From Chromera velia (taxonomy: Eukaryota; Sar; Chromeraceae): a stretch of 32,985 nt of DNA. Shown one piece after another: positions 10,150 through 20,899 of the stretch. Below the pieces are notes generated by a model. It did not search any database. It was not told the DNA's origin and saw only the letters and a program-made list of their open reading frames with translations. Positions within the stretch are counted from its first letter, which is position 1, and every line of letters begins with the position of its first letter. A program made the position numbers and the translations under genes. The stretch is taken from assembly GCA_018398765.1 (NCBI GenBank), contig JAHBMJ010004212.1, forward strand, positions 25,001 to 57,985, given 5' to 3'.

Positions 10150-10557
10150 ATGAAGCCATCAAGAGATCGAATTCAAGAATCATGTACAGTCTGCCTCGAA
10201 CTAGGGCTGGTTGAAGGCATTTTTACATCATCTGGAACCCGGGTTTTCTCTCTTGTGTACCTAGTAGCCAAAAACGAGAAATTAACGGTCAAAGTGGTGA
10301 GACACATTCGAGACAAAGAGAAGAGTACAGAGGACTTGGAGTTTTTTCAGCACTTTGGGGCTGCCGAGTGGGTAGAAGACTTTGAATTAGCAAATATCAA
10401 AGATGTTGCGCCAACGTTGGCATACATCGAGAAGAGACCCGGGGGAGTAGTAGTTGCAAGCAGCCGCCACCGTCTGTTAGGAGAAGTGATTGTTGGAAAA
10501 AAAGAAGTGGATTTCTTGGAGAAGGATCCCAGAGGACCAAAGTTACCAGTTGTTTGA
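10150..10557 (+). CDS. Hypothetical protein carried inside the transposon
   Basis: A 135-aa ORF, opening at ATG 10150, lies within the inverted repeats of the 1137-bp element. I do not recognise it. It is charged and soluble-looking, with alternating hydrophobic segments (VFSLVYLVAKNEKLTVKVV) followed by a Glu/Asp-rich helix (KEKSTEDLEFFQHFGAAEW) and a basic C-terminus. No zinc finger, DDE/D or hAT dimerisation motif is visible, so it is not a transposase. Its base composition is richer in GC than the element around it, suggesting a captured host gene fragment or a retained accessory ORF. It could also be a chance ORF, but an uninterrupted frame of this length in AT-rich DNA is notable. Confidence 0.45.
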   Translation: MKPSRDRIQESCTVCLELGLVEGIFTSSGTRVFSLVYLVAKNEKLTVKVVRHIRDKEKSTEDLEFFQHFGAAEWVEDFELANIKDVAPTLAYIEKRPGGVVVASSRHRLLGEVIVGKKEVDFLEKDPRGPKLPVV

Positions 10558-10829
10558 ATTTATATTAACGTTGTTTCTAGGAATTTTTGTGAGAATTGTA
10601 ATTAATATAGTAATGCATTACATACATCGTTTTCAAATTTAAAAAACTTTTGCATAACTATAGTATATCTAGTAATTTATAAAGCATCAACTTTGTCTGC
10701 AATAATATAAATGAAACCAACTTCTCTAGCAATGTCTTTTAAATAAGCTTTTGCATGTCTGGTTGTATGTTTACTTTTAAAGTTTTAAAGTTAAAGTTTA
10801 AAGTTTTGCAAGCAAACTATATTATAAAA

Positions 10830-10852
10830 AAAACTTTAGTGTCTAACCCTAG
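10830..10852 (-). repeat. Right terminal inverted repeat of the transposon
   Basis: Inverted copy of 9716–9738, ending AACCCTAG on the plus strand and followed at once by the octamer AGATGAGT. Confidence 0.85.
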
Positions 10853-10860
10853 AGATGAGT
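10853..10860 (+). repeat. 8-bp target-site duplication, right copy
   Basis: AGATGAGT, identical to 9708–9715 on the other side of the element. Confidence 0.85.
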
Positions 10861-11277
10861 CCTGCCTAACTCGGCTTCTCTGGCATACCAAATGCACACA
10901 ACGCGCTGTGACACACGCTCGCTCTGCTCGCGTGTTTCCTTTTACTTACAACTGTGATCGATGTACTCTTAAAGACTTCCTATATTCCTCCCTCTCTGCA
11001 CACGGGACGATCCATAACATCTATTCAACGGGGGGGGCACACCGGCGGCCACAGAAGCGCTAAGTTTGCTACGGCCGGGTTCTATAGTAATCGAATCTAC
11101 TACTGAGTATACAGCTAGTGAAGATTTTACAGTTTTGGGTTTTTTTTTTTGAATAATTTTGAAATTATAGAACATAGTCATACAGTATCATAAAAAACAA
11201 ATTTATACACTCTGATCTAGTTCCTGAATTTATTTGTCAAACTTCCTGATTTGCAGCCTAAAACGAATTGCACGCAT
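10861..11277. other. Spacer after the transposon, 3' flank of the Tubby-like gene
   Basis: Unique sequence followed by a T-run and an AT-rich stretch (11130–11230). It should contain the 3' UTR and polyadenylation site of the minus-strand Tubby-like gene, whose stop codon is at 11278–11280. Nothing else is seen. Confidence 0.6.
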
Positions 11278-14200
11278 TCACTCACAGCAGAGTTTGATGG
11301 TATTTGTTGAGACTGCGATTGCAAACGCTTGGAGGGGAGAGAACGGCCAAGCGACAGAGAGGGCGTACTGCTTGGGTGCCATCTTCCCCATCTCCAGAAA
11401 GACCCCGTCGGCTGCAAGAACACAGGCAGACAGGCAGGCAAACAGACAGGCACGCAGGTGAAGAGACAAAGAGATGTACGCAAAAAAAGACACAGTCGCT
11501 TTCATTATTTGCCAACAAGGGGGAACGGATGAACGAAATGTTTGCCCATTCTGGTGGATGCATGCGGAGATGTGTTTTGGCAGACAAAACTCCCGGTTGC
11601 TGACCGCTGTCCTTCGGAACGAGTTGAAAATTCCGCACAGACGCCTGACGCGTCCGGGGGCCGAGGCTCAGAGTGTGCTTGTTTAACACTGCATCCAGGA
11701 AAGTAAGGATGAGAGAGAGAGGATCAGAGAAACACCAAGTAAATGGAGGGCGATACGAAAAAGAAACACGCACTTAATGCAAGCGAAGTTCTTTTGATGC
11801 ACAGAGTTGCCGGGTGTAAGTGGGTTACCTCTAGCACGCACACGTGTTCTCTCTTCCTCTCTCCCCCCGCCCTCCCCTCCCCTGCCCCCTTCTTGCTCTC
11901 TCGCATCATCCATACTGAGGCATCGGTGCGGGCTTCTCAGTTTCCTTTGTGGTTTTCATGGAATTCCATAGAGATGAGTTTTGTACCCCCCCACAAAAGT
12001 CTCACACATCCTCCGACTTCCTCAGTCCCCAGCCGACAGAAGACCCCGTCGACTCCACTCGTTGCACATGCACGAAGTGTTTTGATGGATATTCACTTTT
12101 GACAATTCCAGTTTGACACTCATCTTCCTTCTTCATCGTTGGTATCTAAATCCTTCCCGGCTGCTTGGAAGAGATGGAGGCACGGTGAGGGTAAAAGCGG
12201 TGTGTCGCATCGAAGGTGCGTGAATGCACTTCAGCGAATTCAGACAGACAGCGCGTTTTGGACTTGGATGCTGCCATCTGGATGGATTCCACTCTTTTTG
12301 AAGACCCCACGAAAGGCTGATTTTTGTGACAGACAGACTGTCGCTCTCAATCTATGTACCAATACTTATCGATAGACAAAATTCTCTACAGCACCTCACC
12401 GACCTTTATTCCACACAGGCTGTTTGTTCTGGAAACACACCAGCTGCTTGCATAGGCCCCGAGAGTAGAGGGCAATGATCCCTTCTGCAAACACAAACGG
12501 AGAGAGAGAAATGAGTGCGGGGGGGACAAAGGTGAAGTCTCGGAATGTTTCCCAATGGGCCTCTGATCTTGGCCCCGATGAATGAGCCAGTGATAGGATC
12601 ACAAAATCAGCCAATGATTATTATACGAACGAAACACTCTATGAACACTGTAGTCAGAGCTATGAACGAATACAATAACGAACCTATCAATCGCAAAAGT
12701 TCAAAGTGACTGACCTTTCTTCGGGTCTATCGGACGAATCGGAATGTTCTCCCTCGGGCTCATCACCTGAACACACGCACACCAATGCATCCACATCGGA
12801 GCACCTTTGGATGGAGACACAGGCGGAGATGGACTCATTCATGGAGCAAGAAATGGAGCGTGGGAGGGAAGGAATGCCCCCCAGAAGGACAAATTGGATG
12901 AAGAATGTGTGTGGAGGAAGACCGAAAGACAGGGATAGAAAAAAGATATTGCCCTAAAAACCAAACTGATGACAGAGGAACGGAAGGGGGAGCAAGTCAC
13001 CGAGCACCACTTGTGCCCACCAAGCCCTTTGCCTTTGAAATGGAAACAAATTGTCGGGAGCTTCCGAATCCCCCCAGAGAAGAGACCTACCGTTGGGATG
13101 ACGACTGTCATCTCCCTCGGACCTCTGGCGCTCTCACCGGCCCCTCCACCCCACATGTTGTTGGCCTGCAGGCACAGCAGAGGGTTGGCTTATTAGATGA
13201 GAACGAGCATGCTGAAAATGGGAGTCAATTTTTTCATCCTCACTGGCCTTCAAGATCGATCGTGTAAATGCAAAATAGCCAGCTGGGGAAAGCAAACACT
13301 TGGAACGGCTTTCAGCCAGCATAAAAAGGCAGAAAAAGGTTAAGAAGCTATAGGCGTTGGCTTTGAAGATGGCTCTATGCTGTTTCCGACCTTCCACAAA
13401 GAAGCATACAAAGAAGAGAAGGAGCAATAGAGACAGAGGATGTGCTGCACAGACAAATATACATAATATTCATGCAGCGAGGGAAGAAACTTCAAATCAG
13501 GCTGTGCTGCTGTCTCTGATCGAGGCTGCTGACGTAGAGCACGGCGAGGTTTTCTGTCCTCAAGTTCTCCCCGAATGAGGAGGGGAATTCAACCTTTTTC
13601 GGGTTGATTCCGGGACCGTAGAGGAGGCACTCACTCCCGACCAGATTCTCCCTGCAAGATCGAGAGAGAGCATTTGACATGCAGTGGGTTTGTTTGGATG
13701 ACGCACCGGCACTTCGTTGTGTACACAACGTTCATGAAATGATCCTTCAAAACTGCAGATGGAGCCCTGCATGGATGCAAGTCAGCCTTTTTTTCTCCGC
13801 AGGGCAAAGGCCATTCCGATCAAGGGGCTGATTCCGCGGGCACCTTGAGAAAGTCGTTCTTGACAAGAGGAGATTGCGCAAGGCGCGAGGAGAATGGAGA
13901 GCGAGGTTAGCGCTGCTTGACAAGAGGAGAATGGAGACAGCTGAAAGAGACGGAAAGAAAAAGAGACACTCTAGACGATACAGACTCAGAGAGACAGACA
14001 GACAGTCAGACACCCCTGAGCGTTCCAGAATGTTGATTGATGAGAAGACAATGGAGAGAACTGAGAGGGAAAAATACAAAAAGAGAGAAAAATAAACAAA
14101 CACACAGTCACTGGCAGACCGACAGACCTGATCTTTCCAAGGAAGGACTCAGAAGAGACAGAGGTCTCCGAGCTGGAGTCAAATACGTGAAAGTGGGGGG

Positions 14201-16786
14201 TCTGCATACAAAGGAGATTTGTAGAAAGAAAGGAAAGCTGTCCTTCTTGAGCAATGGTCAGCCAGAAATCTCTTTGTATGATCAAGCATGATTTCTCTGT
14301 GTGTCCCTAGACTCCCTACTCTCCAATCGCTCCAGTTGCTGCTCCTTCAAACTGAGACTCAGAAGGCCGTTAAGGTCACTTCGACTCCTTGCATGAACGT
14401 CCCCCCTCCCTTTCCTTTCCTGACGCACCTTTTTGGCTTTCCTTGATGCCCTCATCAGAAACATCCCCGACTGCAGGAAACCAAAGAAAAAAGCTAGGGG
14501 GGCCGATGCCAAAGAAGGGGAGAATCCATGCGGCGGTCTGTAGGCCGTCCCAACACATCCCATGCTGGAACATTTCTCGATCGCGCTTTGACAGGGAGAA
14601 ACATGGCAAACAAAGGGGCACGCGCAAACGACGAGCTTCGGTACGCTAACGTCCCGTCCAAAAAGAAGAAGTAAGAGATTGATCGAGGAAAAACTTCCTT
14701 CATCCCTCCCTCCATCCCCCCCATCCACCCCGCCAACACGGGTTTTGGCTCTATCTCTTTTTATTCTTCTTCCCGACAGCCTACTTCACTTTGCTCGGTT
14801 CTTTTTCCTTTGATTAATTTGTTCCTTTCTTCACGCACCTCCTTCCAAAGAGGCAGGAACAGACCTGTGTGTATATGGAGAATGAGGGGAAGAATATCTT
14901 TCTGAATGCCAGAGAGGACAGAGAGACCGACTCCTTCTTCAATGTCAACTCGAGACGGAATCCTCTCTGGACAGCGCTGCAGGGGAAGGGCAACCAATGG
15001 AAGATCATGATCTCCCTCGATATGAAGATGTGCGTATGCATCAATGAATCCATTGGATGACGTCATGCTCAAAAAACTTGTGCGGCGGGCTTGAACGCTT
15101 TTAAAAAGTGTATGAGGAATTGCGATTGGTGTGAAAAAAACGATGGAGGCGGGGTAGGCAAATTACGCCTCTTCAGCCCTTGTTCACATTTTTTCTAGAG
15201 CACACAATTTTCATTCTCAGGCAACATAAACACGACTTTGAAACATGGGGAATATTTGCATTTGCATCATTTTAGTACGCCATGCATGCCGAGCTAGCTG
15301 ACCTGAGGAGGAACTCCTTCTTCTGAGAGGCCGTGCAGGCCTTCAGAAAAGAGAGGTCGAGAGCGGGCAGCCCAGCCGAGAGGCACACGAGTGGAGGCAC
15401 GGGAGGAGGAGGGGAGGCGGTGGGAGGGAAGACCTGAATGAGGGGCATGGAATGGCGTCGGGATCCTGAACCAGAGGGCCCACTGGGTGAGGACGGGGAC
15501 GCGCTTGGAGACCTGAAAGAAGGAAGGGGGGGGAGGGAGGGAGGGAAGGAGAAGATTGCGAGTTTGCCGGTGTACAGAGGGAAAGACAAAAAAAGTGAAT
15601 GGGTGAATTGCAATAAAAAAAGACGAACATCAGCTTGACAGGAAGACTGATTCACAGGACCTATTTACTGTCGGCCCCACCTTTTCCCCTTACTTCTCGA
15701 TGCCACTTTTTGTTCCGCTTTTTCTCTCTTCTCCTTCGCTGCCCTTTTTCCTTCCTGCACCCGCCCCTCAGTCGGACCGACTGACCGATCCAAATGAGCC
15801 CCCGGAAACGTCCCCTGGCGTCCCCCCAAACTTCTCTCCCTCTCCCTCTGCGACGGCGTCCCCTGACTGGACCCTCCAATCTGCCCCTCAGAATGCCGAA
15901 TCCCCTCTTCACCTCTTCTTTCTTCATCCCTCAGAGAAGACCGAGCTACAGTCTGCCCCTCTGCATCTGTTTGTGAAATCTCATCGTTGGCCTGAAGAGC
16001 GGATGGGCACTCATCTGATGCCGTCCCTGTTTTTGTGGCAGGAACTGGCGACAAGGCAGAAGGAAGGCGCCCACTTGCAGCCAGTCCTCCTGCTTCTTCC
16101 TCTTCTTTCTGCACCTTCGCACCCTGGTCCTTCCACTCCTCAAGGAAACTCCCGTCTCTCACACCCTCCTGATTCTGAAACCTCGTAGGAAGACTGAAAG
16201 TTGGTGACTGCGGCTGCGAGTGCGTCTCTCTCTGTAGAGGCAGAGAGGAACGCTCCTGTGTTCCCGAAAGGAGACCGTCGGCCTTCCCTCTCCAGCCTGC
16301 ACTCCCATCGTCTGACAACGAGTCATGGGCCCTCCTGTAAAACTCGTGTGCTCCCGCAGCTACAGTCGGATGTCTTCCGTACTGACGGAGCTCTCCCCCT
16401 CCCCCTCCGTCTCCCAGATGCTCCCTTTCTCCGCTGTCACCAAAAAGCACCATGGCAGCTGCAATGGTGGGCATCTCATGCGAATGCTGTGCAGAGACGT
16501 GGACGGGTGTCTCGGCCTTTCTGTTCTCCTCACTGCTCTTCTTGAAGGACAGCCCCTTCCTCACCGCCCCCCCCGGACTCAGCTGTTGGACCTGCGAATG
16601 GGAGTTGGGAGTTGACTGCCCCCCTGCGTAGATGTCTGCAGCATTGGCAGCCACCAGGTCGCACCTCTCACCCTCTTTGGTTTTCTTTCGAAGGCCTTTT
16701 TGGGTTCGGAGTCGGTCCAGCCTGCTTGCAGAAGGAGGAAGGGGGAGGAGAAGAGAATGACAGAGCGGCTGGATTGCTGGATTCAT
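11278..16786 (-). CDS. Tubby-like protein, 11 exons
   Basis: Tubby-family proteins bind membrane phosphoinositides through a C-terminal beta-barrel and act in membrane-to-nucleus signalling or ciliary cargo delivery. Exons (minus strand order): 16786–15681, 15512–15303, 14976–14865, 14470–14429, 14201–14128, 13651–13534, 13165–13091, 12766–12715, 12484–12404, 11688–11605, 11411–11278. All junctions are GT–AG and keep frame, giving 695 aa. Residues 1–~430 are disordered, rich in Ser/Glu/Gln/Gly, with an RRHSMP motif in exon 2 like a 14-3-3 site. The Tubby domain (~435–695) shows KEFLLS, PSFSIYTQ, a basic cluster SRKAKK where the family binds PIP2, ESFLGKIRENLVG, GINPKKVEF, RGPREMTVVIPT (568–579), IPIRP, QNKQPVWN, QASVRNFQ (638–645) and the terminal LQAFAIAVSTNTIKLCCE. 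The C-terminal signature departs from the usual SSF-x-x-K. No N-terminal F-box of the plant type is seen. The exon 1 donor could instead be at 15669, and the true start may lie upstream, because a pyrimidine-rich acceptor-like tract is at ~16730. Confidence 0.9.
11428..11459 (+). repeat. CAGG/CAGA short tandem repeat in an intron
   Basis: Imperfect four-base units (caggcaga, caggcagg, caaacaga) lie in the last intron of the Tubby-like gene, close to its acceptor at 11412–11414. On the coding strand this forms the CTGC/CTGT-rich polypyrimidine tract before the last exon. Confidence 0.6.
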
Positions 16787-18089
16787 CGATGTGTCCTCTG
16801 AAGCACTAAGGAGACTTCATCGACAGCCAAAAAGGGGGAAGCAGCCAGACAGTCAGCGAAAAGTGGATGCTTTGGACGTGGAGAGGGAGGCAAAGGACGA
16901 AAGGAGGAACGAAAGGCCGGGTAGACGGACCAACAGACGGACTAAAAGAAAAGGGCATGCTACGAGCATGAAACCTAGCACGTGAGGGGCTTTTTCGAAA
17001 AAGGCAGTACGTCTCGCTAAACAAATGGACGCACGCAGACCGACAATATGGCTGAAGCACTGTTCCGTCTTCCACCAGAATCTCCAGAGATCACCTGCTA
17101 TAGACGGGCAGATGTGGACATATATCGCTCGAGAGAGGAAGAAAGGAAGGATGACTGCAGAGCATGTGTGTACGAAATGTATATGATCGGACGAGTTAGC
17201 AATCGAGATCGCATGTCCCTCCCTTTAGCACAGTCCCCCCTCTGGCTTACGTCGGTGTCTACCAAATGATCTTCGTCTCCTTGCATCGTCCCGAGAAGTG
17301 TCGTCAAGGCGTCAGGGGCTTCTCAACATGAAGAAGGTCTCCGCAACAGACGTGCAACTCCGAGCAACAGTTGCACCAGACGAAAAAGCAGACGCCAACA
17401 ATTGAACCACCGCGCACAAAACGGAACAGCCGAGAATTCCGTAAGGAAGTACACACGAAGACGCGTAACCAATCAGTAACTGCTGATTTGGATTTGAACA
17501 ATTGACCCATGTGAATCCTTGATCGAATCCTTGCATGTACTCATGCATGCAGAGCTCTTCATGCATTGCATGGCCCGCAGGGGCAAGGGGCAACTCTCGC
17601 GCCAGAAATCGACACGCGCGCGCGCGGACGATCGAATCTATCGATCGATCATCGATCCTTTTATTAATAACAAGTGAGTGCGCGCGGTGACTAATGTCTT
17701 GTCACCCGACTCTTATGAGTGTGTGAATTATGACGTACGGGCTAAAGGAAAACGTTAAAAAACATAAGCATGCAGTATTACGGTCTGATTACTAAATCTT
17801 TTCCTGAGCTACTATTGGTATCCAAATCCATCAATTAGACATTCACTGAACCGAATGCATTTAACATCATTATAACTTTAAAAAATTACGCATTCAATCA
17901 ATCAACTAGTCGATTAAATAAGAGCTGTGTCATAAAATGTTCTAAAATTCGTTAGACTTACGGCTAAACACATTGTGTAACCTTTCTTAGAAGATTCTTT
18001 TTGATAAATGCTTTGTGTACCAACTGTGGAACTCATCGATCGATCAATAGTTAGTCAAAAAAATTTTGTAATCTGATATAAATTTTCCC
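16787..18089. other. Upstream region of the Tubby-like gene and AT-rich spacer
   Basis: The first ~700 bases should include the promoter of the minus-strand Tubby-like gene and perhaps an unrecognised first exon. A TGCATGCA lies at 17544–17551, and 17606–17665 holds alternating CG and GATCGAT-type words. Bases 17700–18080 are AT-rich. Short ORFs (for example 17048–17269, plus) have no recognisable domain. Confidence 0.5.
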
Positions 18090-18744
18090 AATATACGTTC
18101 GGAGAGAGAAACGAAAGGGGGGAAGAGAATGAAGAAAACAGTGATAGAAAGAAAGAAGAAACACAGAACAGATAAAGAGGACAAAAGAGGTGACGGAAGA
18201 AAAGATAGAAGAGCGAAAAAGCGAAATGTGGAAAGTTATTAGGATAGCAAGTTATTAAAGGTAGTCTTTGGAGAGGGCGGCCCAGTCAGAACTTTTCAGT
18301 GAACATAGGCAAACAGAAAGATCTAAATTCGGGAGGACCTGGTAGTCAGGCAGACAGAATGGGCACCTAGCTGGGATGATGAGAAAGTAGTCAAACAGAC
18401 AGGGAGGCAGAACTTTGAGCACACTCAGAAAAGAAGATAAAATTAAGAAAGCGGTCAGGCACACAGGAAGGTATATATACCTGCACGACAGCTAACAGGC
18501 AGGTAGGCAGGAATACGCTGAGTCGTGCCGGAAAGAAACGTCAAGACGGAAGCAGAGTGGGATTGCAACTTCTGAATCTTACAGTTTGTTTGTGAGGTAA
18601 CATATAGAGATATGTACAGCTGAGAGGTCGGATAAGAGGTCGGAATTGAGAAAAATGACATGAGAGAGATAAGATAAGAAAAGTGAAATGCAAGTGAAGA
18701 GATGAGATGTGAGCAAACAGGGTCACCGAGAGAGTAGCCTGTGT

Positions 18745-18778
18745 GTCTGTCTGTCTGTCTGCCTGCCTGCCTGCCTGG
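18745..18778 (+). repeat. CTGT/CTGC microsatellite
   Basis: Four CTGT-type units followed by four CTGC-type units; looser copies of the same words continue to about 18930. It lies in gene-free DNA. Confidence 0.85.
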
Positions 18779-19686
18779 CAGTGCCTATGTCTACGTGTTT
18801 GCATGTCTCTCTGCCTTTCTGCTATTCTACCAGTGTCATTCTCTCATTTTATGGGTCTGCCTATTCTGCTGTTTGGTATATCTGCCTGCCTGTCTGCCTA
18901 CTTGCCTGCCTGCATGCCCACCTGTCTGTGCCGGGTGTCACTGATAGCGAAGGTATTATAAGAGCAATGAGTTGATGGCTGTGGACAAAAAAAAGCGAGA
19001 ACTTAACATGAGAGAGAATACAGCGAGAAGAGGCGATGCATTGAAATCAGAGCACTGAACTGAGAAGACTGAGATTTAATAAGACTCGATGTGAGAGCTG
19101 ACGTGAGTGTGAAAAGCTCGGCGAAGAGGCAACTTAGATGACAGTGGGGGAGATGTGGCGTACAAAGGTGCAATGAGAACAGTGAAACGAAATAGGCAGG
19201 GCAGTGGATTGTCATGCAAAAGAATGGAGTGAAACCGATTATTATGGGATCGAGCGGTGATAAGATGAATAGAGATTGATATATACACGTTGAGTGAATG
19301 CATGATCGAATTCATATATATATTAATGCGAGCAACAGACCTGCATAAGTAAACATATCAGCGTAGTCAGCTAACACGACCGCATCATTTGGGGCAGTCA
19401 GAGAGCTGCAGAATGCATGCAGACAACGAGGATCGTGCAATGATACAGGCAAACGGGAAGGAGAGAATGGAGTGCAGTGGGATAAAGCAAACGAATGAGA
19501 GGCATTGAACGCATGCAGTGAGATGAAAGCAATGTAAGAATGAGGCTAGTGTGAACAGTAAGTCGCAGACATGGTGCTGGTGGTTATGGATTGTATACAT
19601 GCATGATTGCATATCTTTGGAGCAACTAACACGCAAATGAAGTGCATAGCTGACAAAACGGCTATATTTAATACTGTTACGGACTC

Positions 19687-19751
19687 CCAAGTAGGCTGTG
19701 GTAGCAAGACATAACTTCCAAGTATGTCTTGCCTGCTAAAAGCCTACTTGG
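19687..19751. repeat. Long imperfect hairpin
   Basis: The left arm 19687–19713 starts ccaagtaggct and ends caagacata; the right arm 19723–19751 is its near reverse complement. The loop is nine bases. The outer 11 and inner 9–10 base pairs are perfect, separated by a small bulged region. This could be a fold-back transposon remnant, a hairpin RNA precursor or a cruciform. No other supported feature overlaps it. Confidence 0.75.
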
Positions 19752-20544
19752 TATGATCTAGGGGGAAGAGAAATAAAAGTGAAAGGAAAGGAGAAAGCAA
19801 TTGAGGATGCAAGTAGATCTCGAGACAAAAAAAATGACCTTAAAGTTTTAATGGGGATGTCCATACCTATTAAATAGAAAAGACTGTTGAATTCTATCAT
19901 GGAAGAAAGAATGGAAGAAGGAACGGCAGAGCAAATGGAAGAAAGAATGAAAGAAGAGTTGGGAGAGCCTCTTTCAGGGGCCTCGATGGGCCACGGCATG
20001 TCCGAGCGGAAGAGCCTCTTCCAGAAGCCTCGTCAAAAACAAGGAAGAGGAAGAAAGAAAGGAAGAGAAGATGGAAGGAAAAAGAAGAAAAATAAAATGA
20101 AATAAATAGAGACTGACCAGAATGGAATACAGAAAACGGAAGAGGGGAAAGGAAGAGGTGTTGGAAGGAATAGGGGTAAAATCAATACAGATGAAAGTAA
20201 TTATGGAAGTCCTTATGGAAGAGCAAAAAGCGAAAGACTTGGATTTTTGGAAAAGCAAACGGAAGGAGATGTTGAAAATCAAATTTCATCTTGTCATTTC
20301 GTCGGACCCATCTCGGACAGAGGACTTCCGACATTCATTCTCCAGCCTTTGAAAAAACTCCTGAGAAGTGAATCTTGAGTGACTTCAGTCTCCTAGCTAC
20401 CCTACCTTCAGCAAAACGCTGCTAGAGTTCCGGAGTCAGATAAGAAGTCCGCTATACATGGTGACTTGCCAGCTTCAAGCTCCCGCTGGTCCAACAGCAA
20501 GCAGCCTTCTGTCTTCAGAAAGAACCGTCTCCAGACAGAAACAA

Positions 20545-20826
20545 ACCGTGAAGCGTTGTCCAATTTTCGGACAGACACGTCTTTTCATGTTTTTACAGAG
20601 AATTCCATCCAATCCAGAGTTATCCAGAGTACACCGTGAAGCGCTTTCCAATTTTCGGAGAGACACGGTTTTCTTTCTCTTTGCTGAGAATTCCATCTAG
20701 GCCAGAGTGCACCGTGAAGCGCTGCCCAATTTTCGGACAGACACGGGTTTTCTTGCCTCTGCCAGAATCCTTTCCAGAAAAGACAGATCCCACCGTGAAG
20801 CACTGCTTAGTTCTCTGATAGAGAGA
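20545..20826 (+). repeat. Four ~80-bp direct repeats
   Basis: Units start with accgtgaagc at 20545, 20633, 20711 and 20792, so the spacings are 88, 78 and 81. Each has a conserved ~35-base core (ccaattttcgg, then agacacg) followed by a more variable part with gaattccatc; the last copy is degenerate. Copies 2–4 are in one plus-strand frame and would encode repeats of TVKRCPIFGQTR; the step from copy 1 to copy 2 is out of frame. They sit directly before the decayed coding region at 20900 and may be its 5' repeats. Confidence 0.75.
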
Positions 20827-20899
20827 CGCATGCCCCTGAAACACGAATAGAAAGACCTTCAGTCGCGACTGGAAGTACATCGATCCCGCCATCAGTTGC

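Larger units (their letters stand above)
9716..10852. mobile_element. Non-autonomous hAT-like DNA transposon, 1137 bp
   Basis: The element is bounded by terminal inverted repeats of 23 bases (9716–9738 and 10830–10852) that differ at one position and begin CTAGGGTT(A/G)GACACTAAAG. It is flanked by perfect 8-bp duplications AGATGAGT. Both ends carry sub-terminal clusters of AAAGTT/AACTTT words (9736–9770 and 10773–10810), a usual feature of hAT ends. The interior is AT-rich apart from an ORF at 10150–10557. It is too short for a transposase and shows none, so it must be mobilised in trans. The superfamily call rests on duplication length and end structure only; P-type elements also give 8-bp duplications. 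The near-perfect ends and intact duplication suggest a recent insertion. Confidence 0.8.
18090..20360 (+). other. Purine-skewed gene-free region
   Basis: For long stretches (18100–18260, 18480–18720, 19000–19650, 19760–20260) the plus strand is mostly A and G, interrupted by a CTGT/CTGC microsatellite at 18745–18778 and a hairpin at 19687–19751. The ORFs here encode only low-complexity Lys/Glu/Arg (plus) or Leu/Ser/Phe (minus) protein and look like by-products of composition. A TGCATGCA is at 19414–19421. I see no gene. Confidence 0.55.

Noticed and set aside
15700-16188. 162-aa plus ORF
   Set aside because: It is antisense to exon 1 of the Tubby-like gene; Pro/Ser-rich with no domain.
17048-17269. 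73-codon plus ORF in the region upstream of the Tubby-like gene
   Set aside because: No recognisable motif, and a length common by chance.
19887-20352. Two plus ORFs rich in Lys/Glu/Met/Arg
   Set aside because: Composition-driven in purine-rich DNA, with no domain or splice support.
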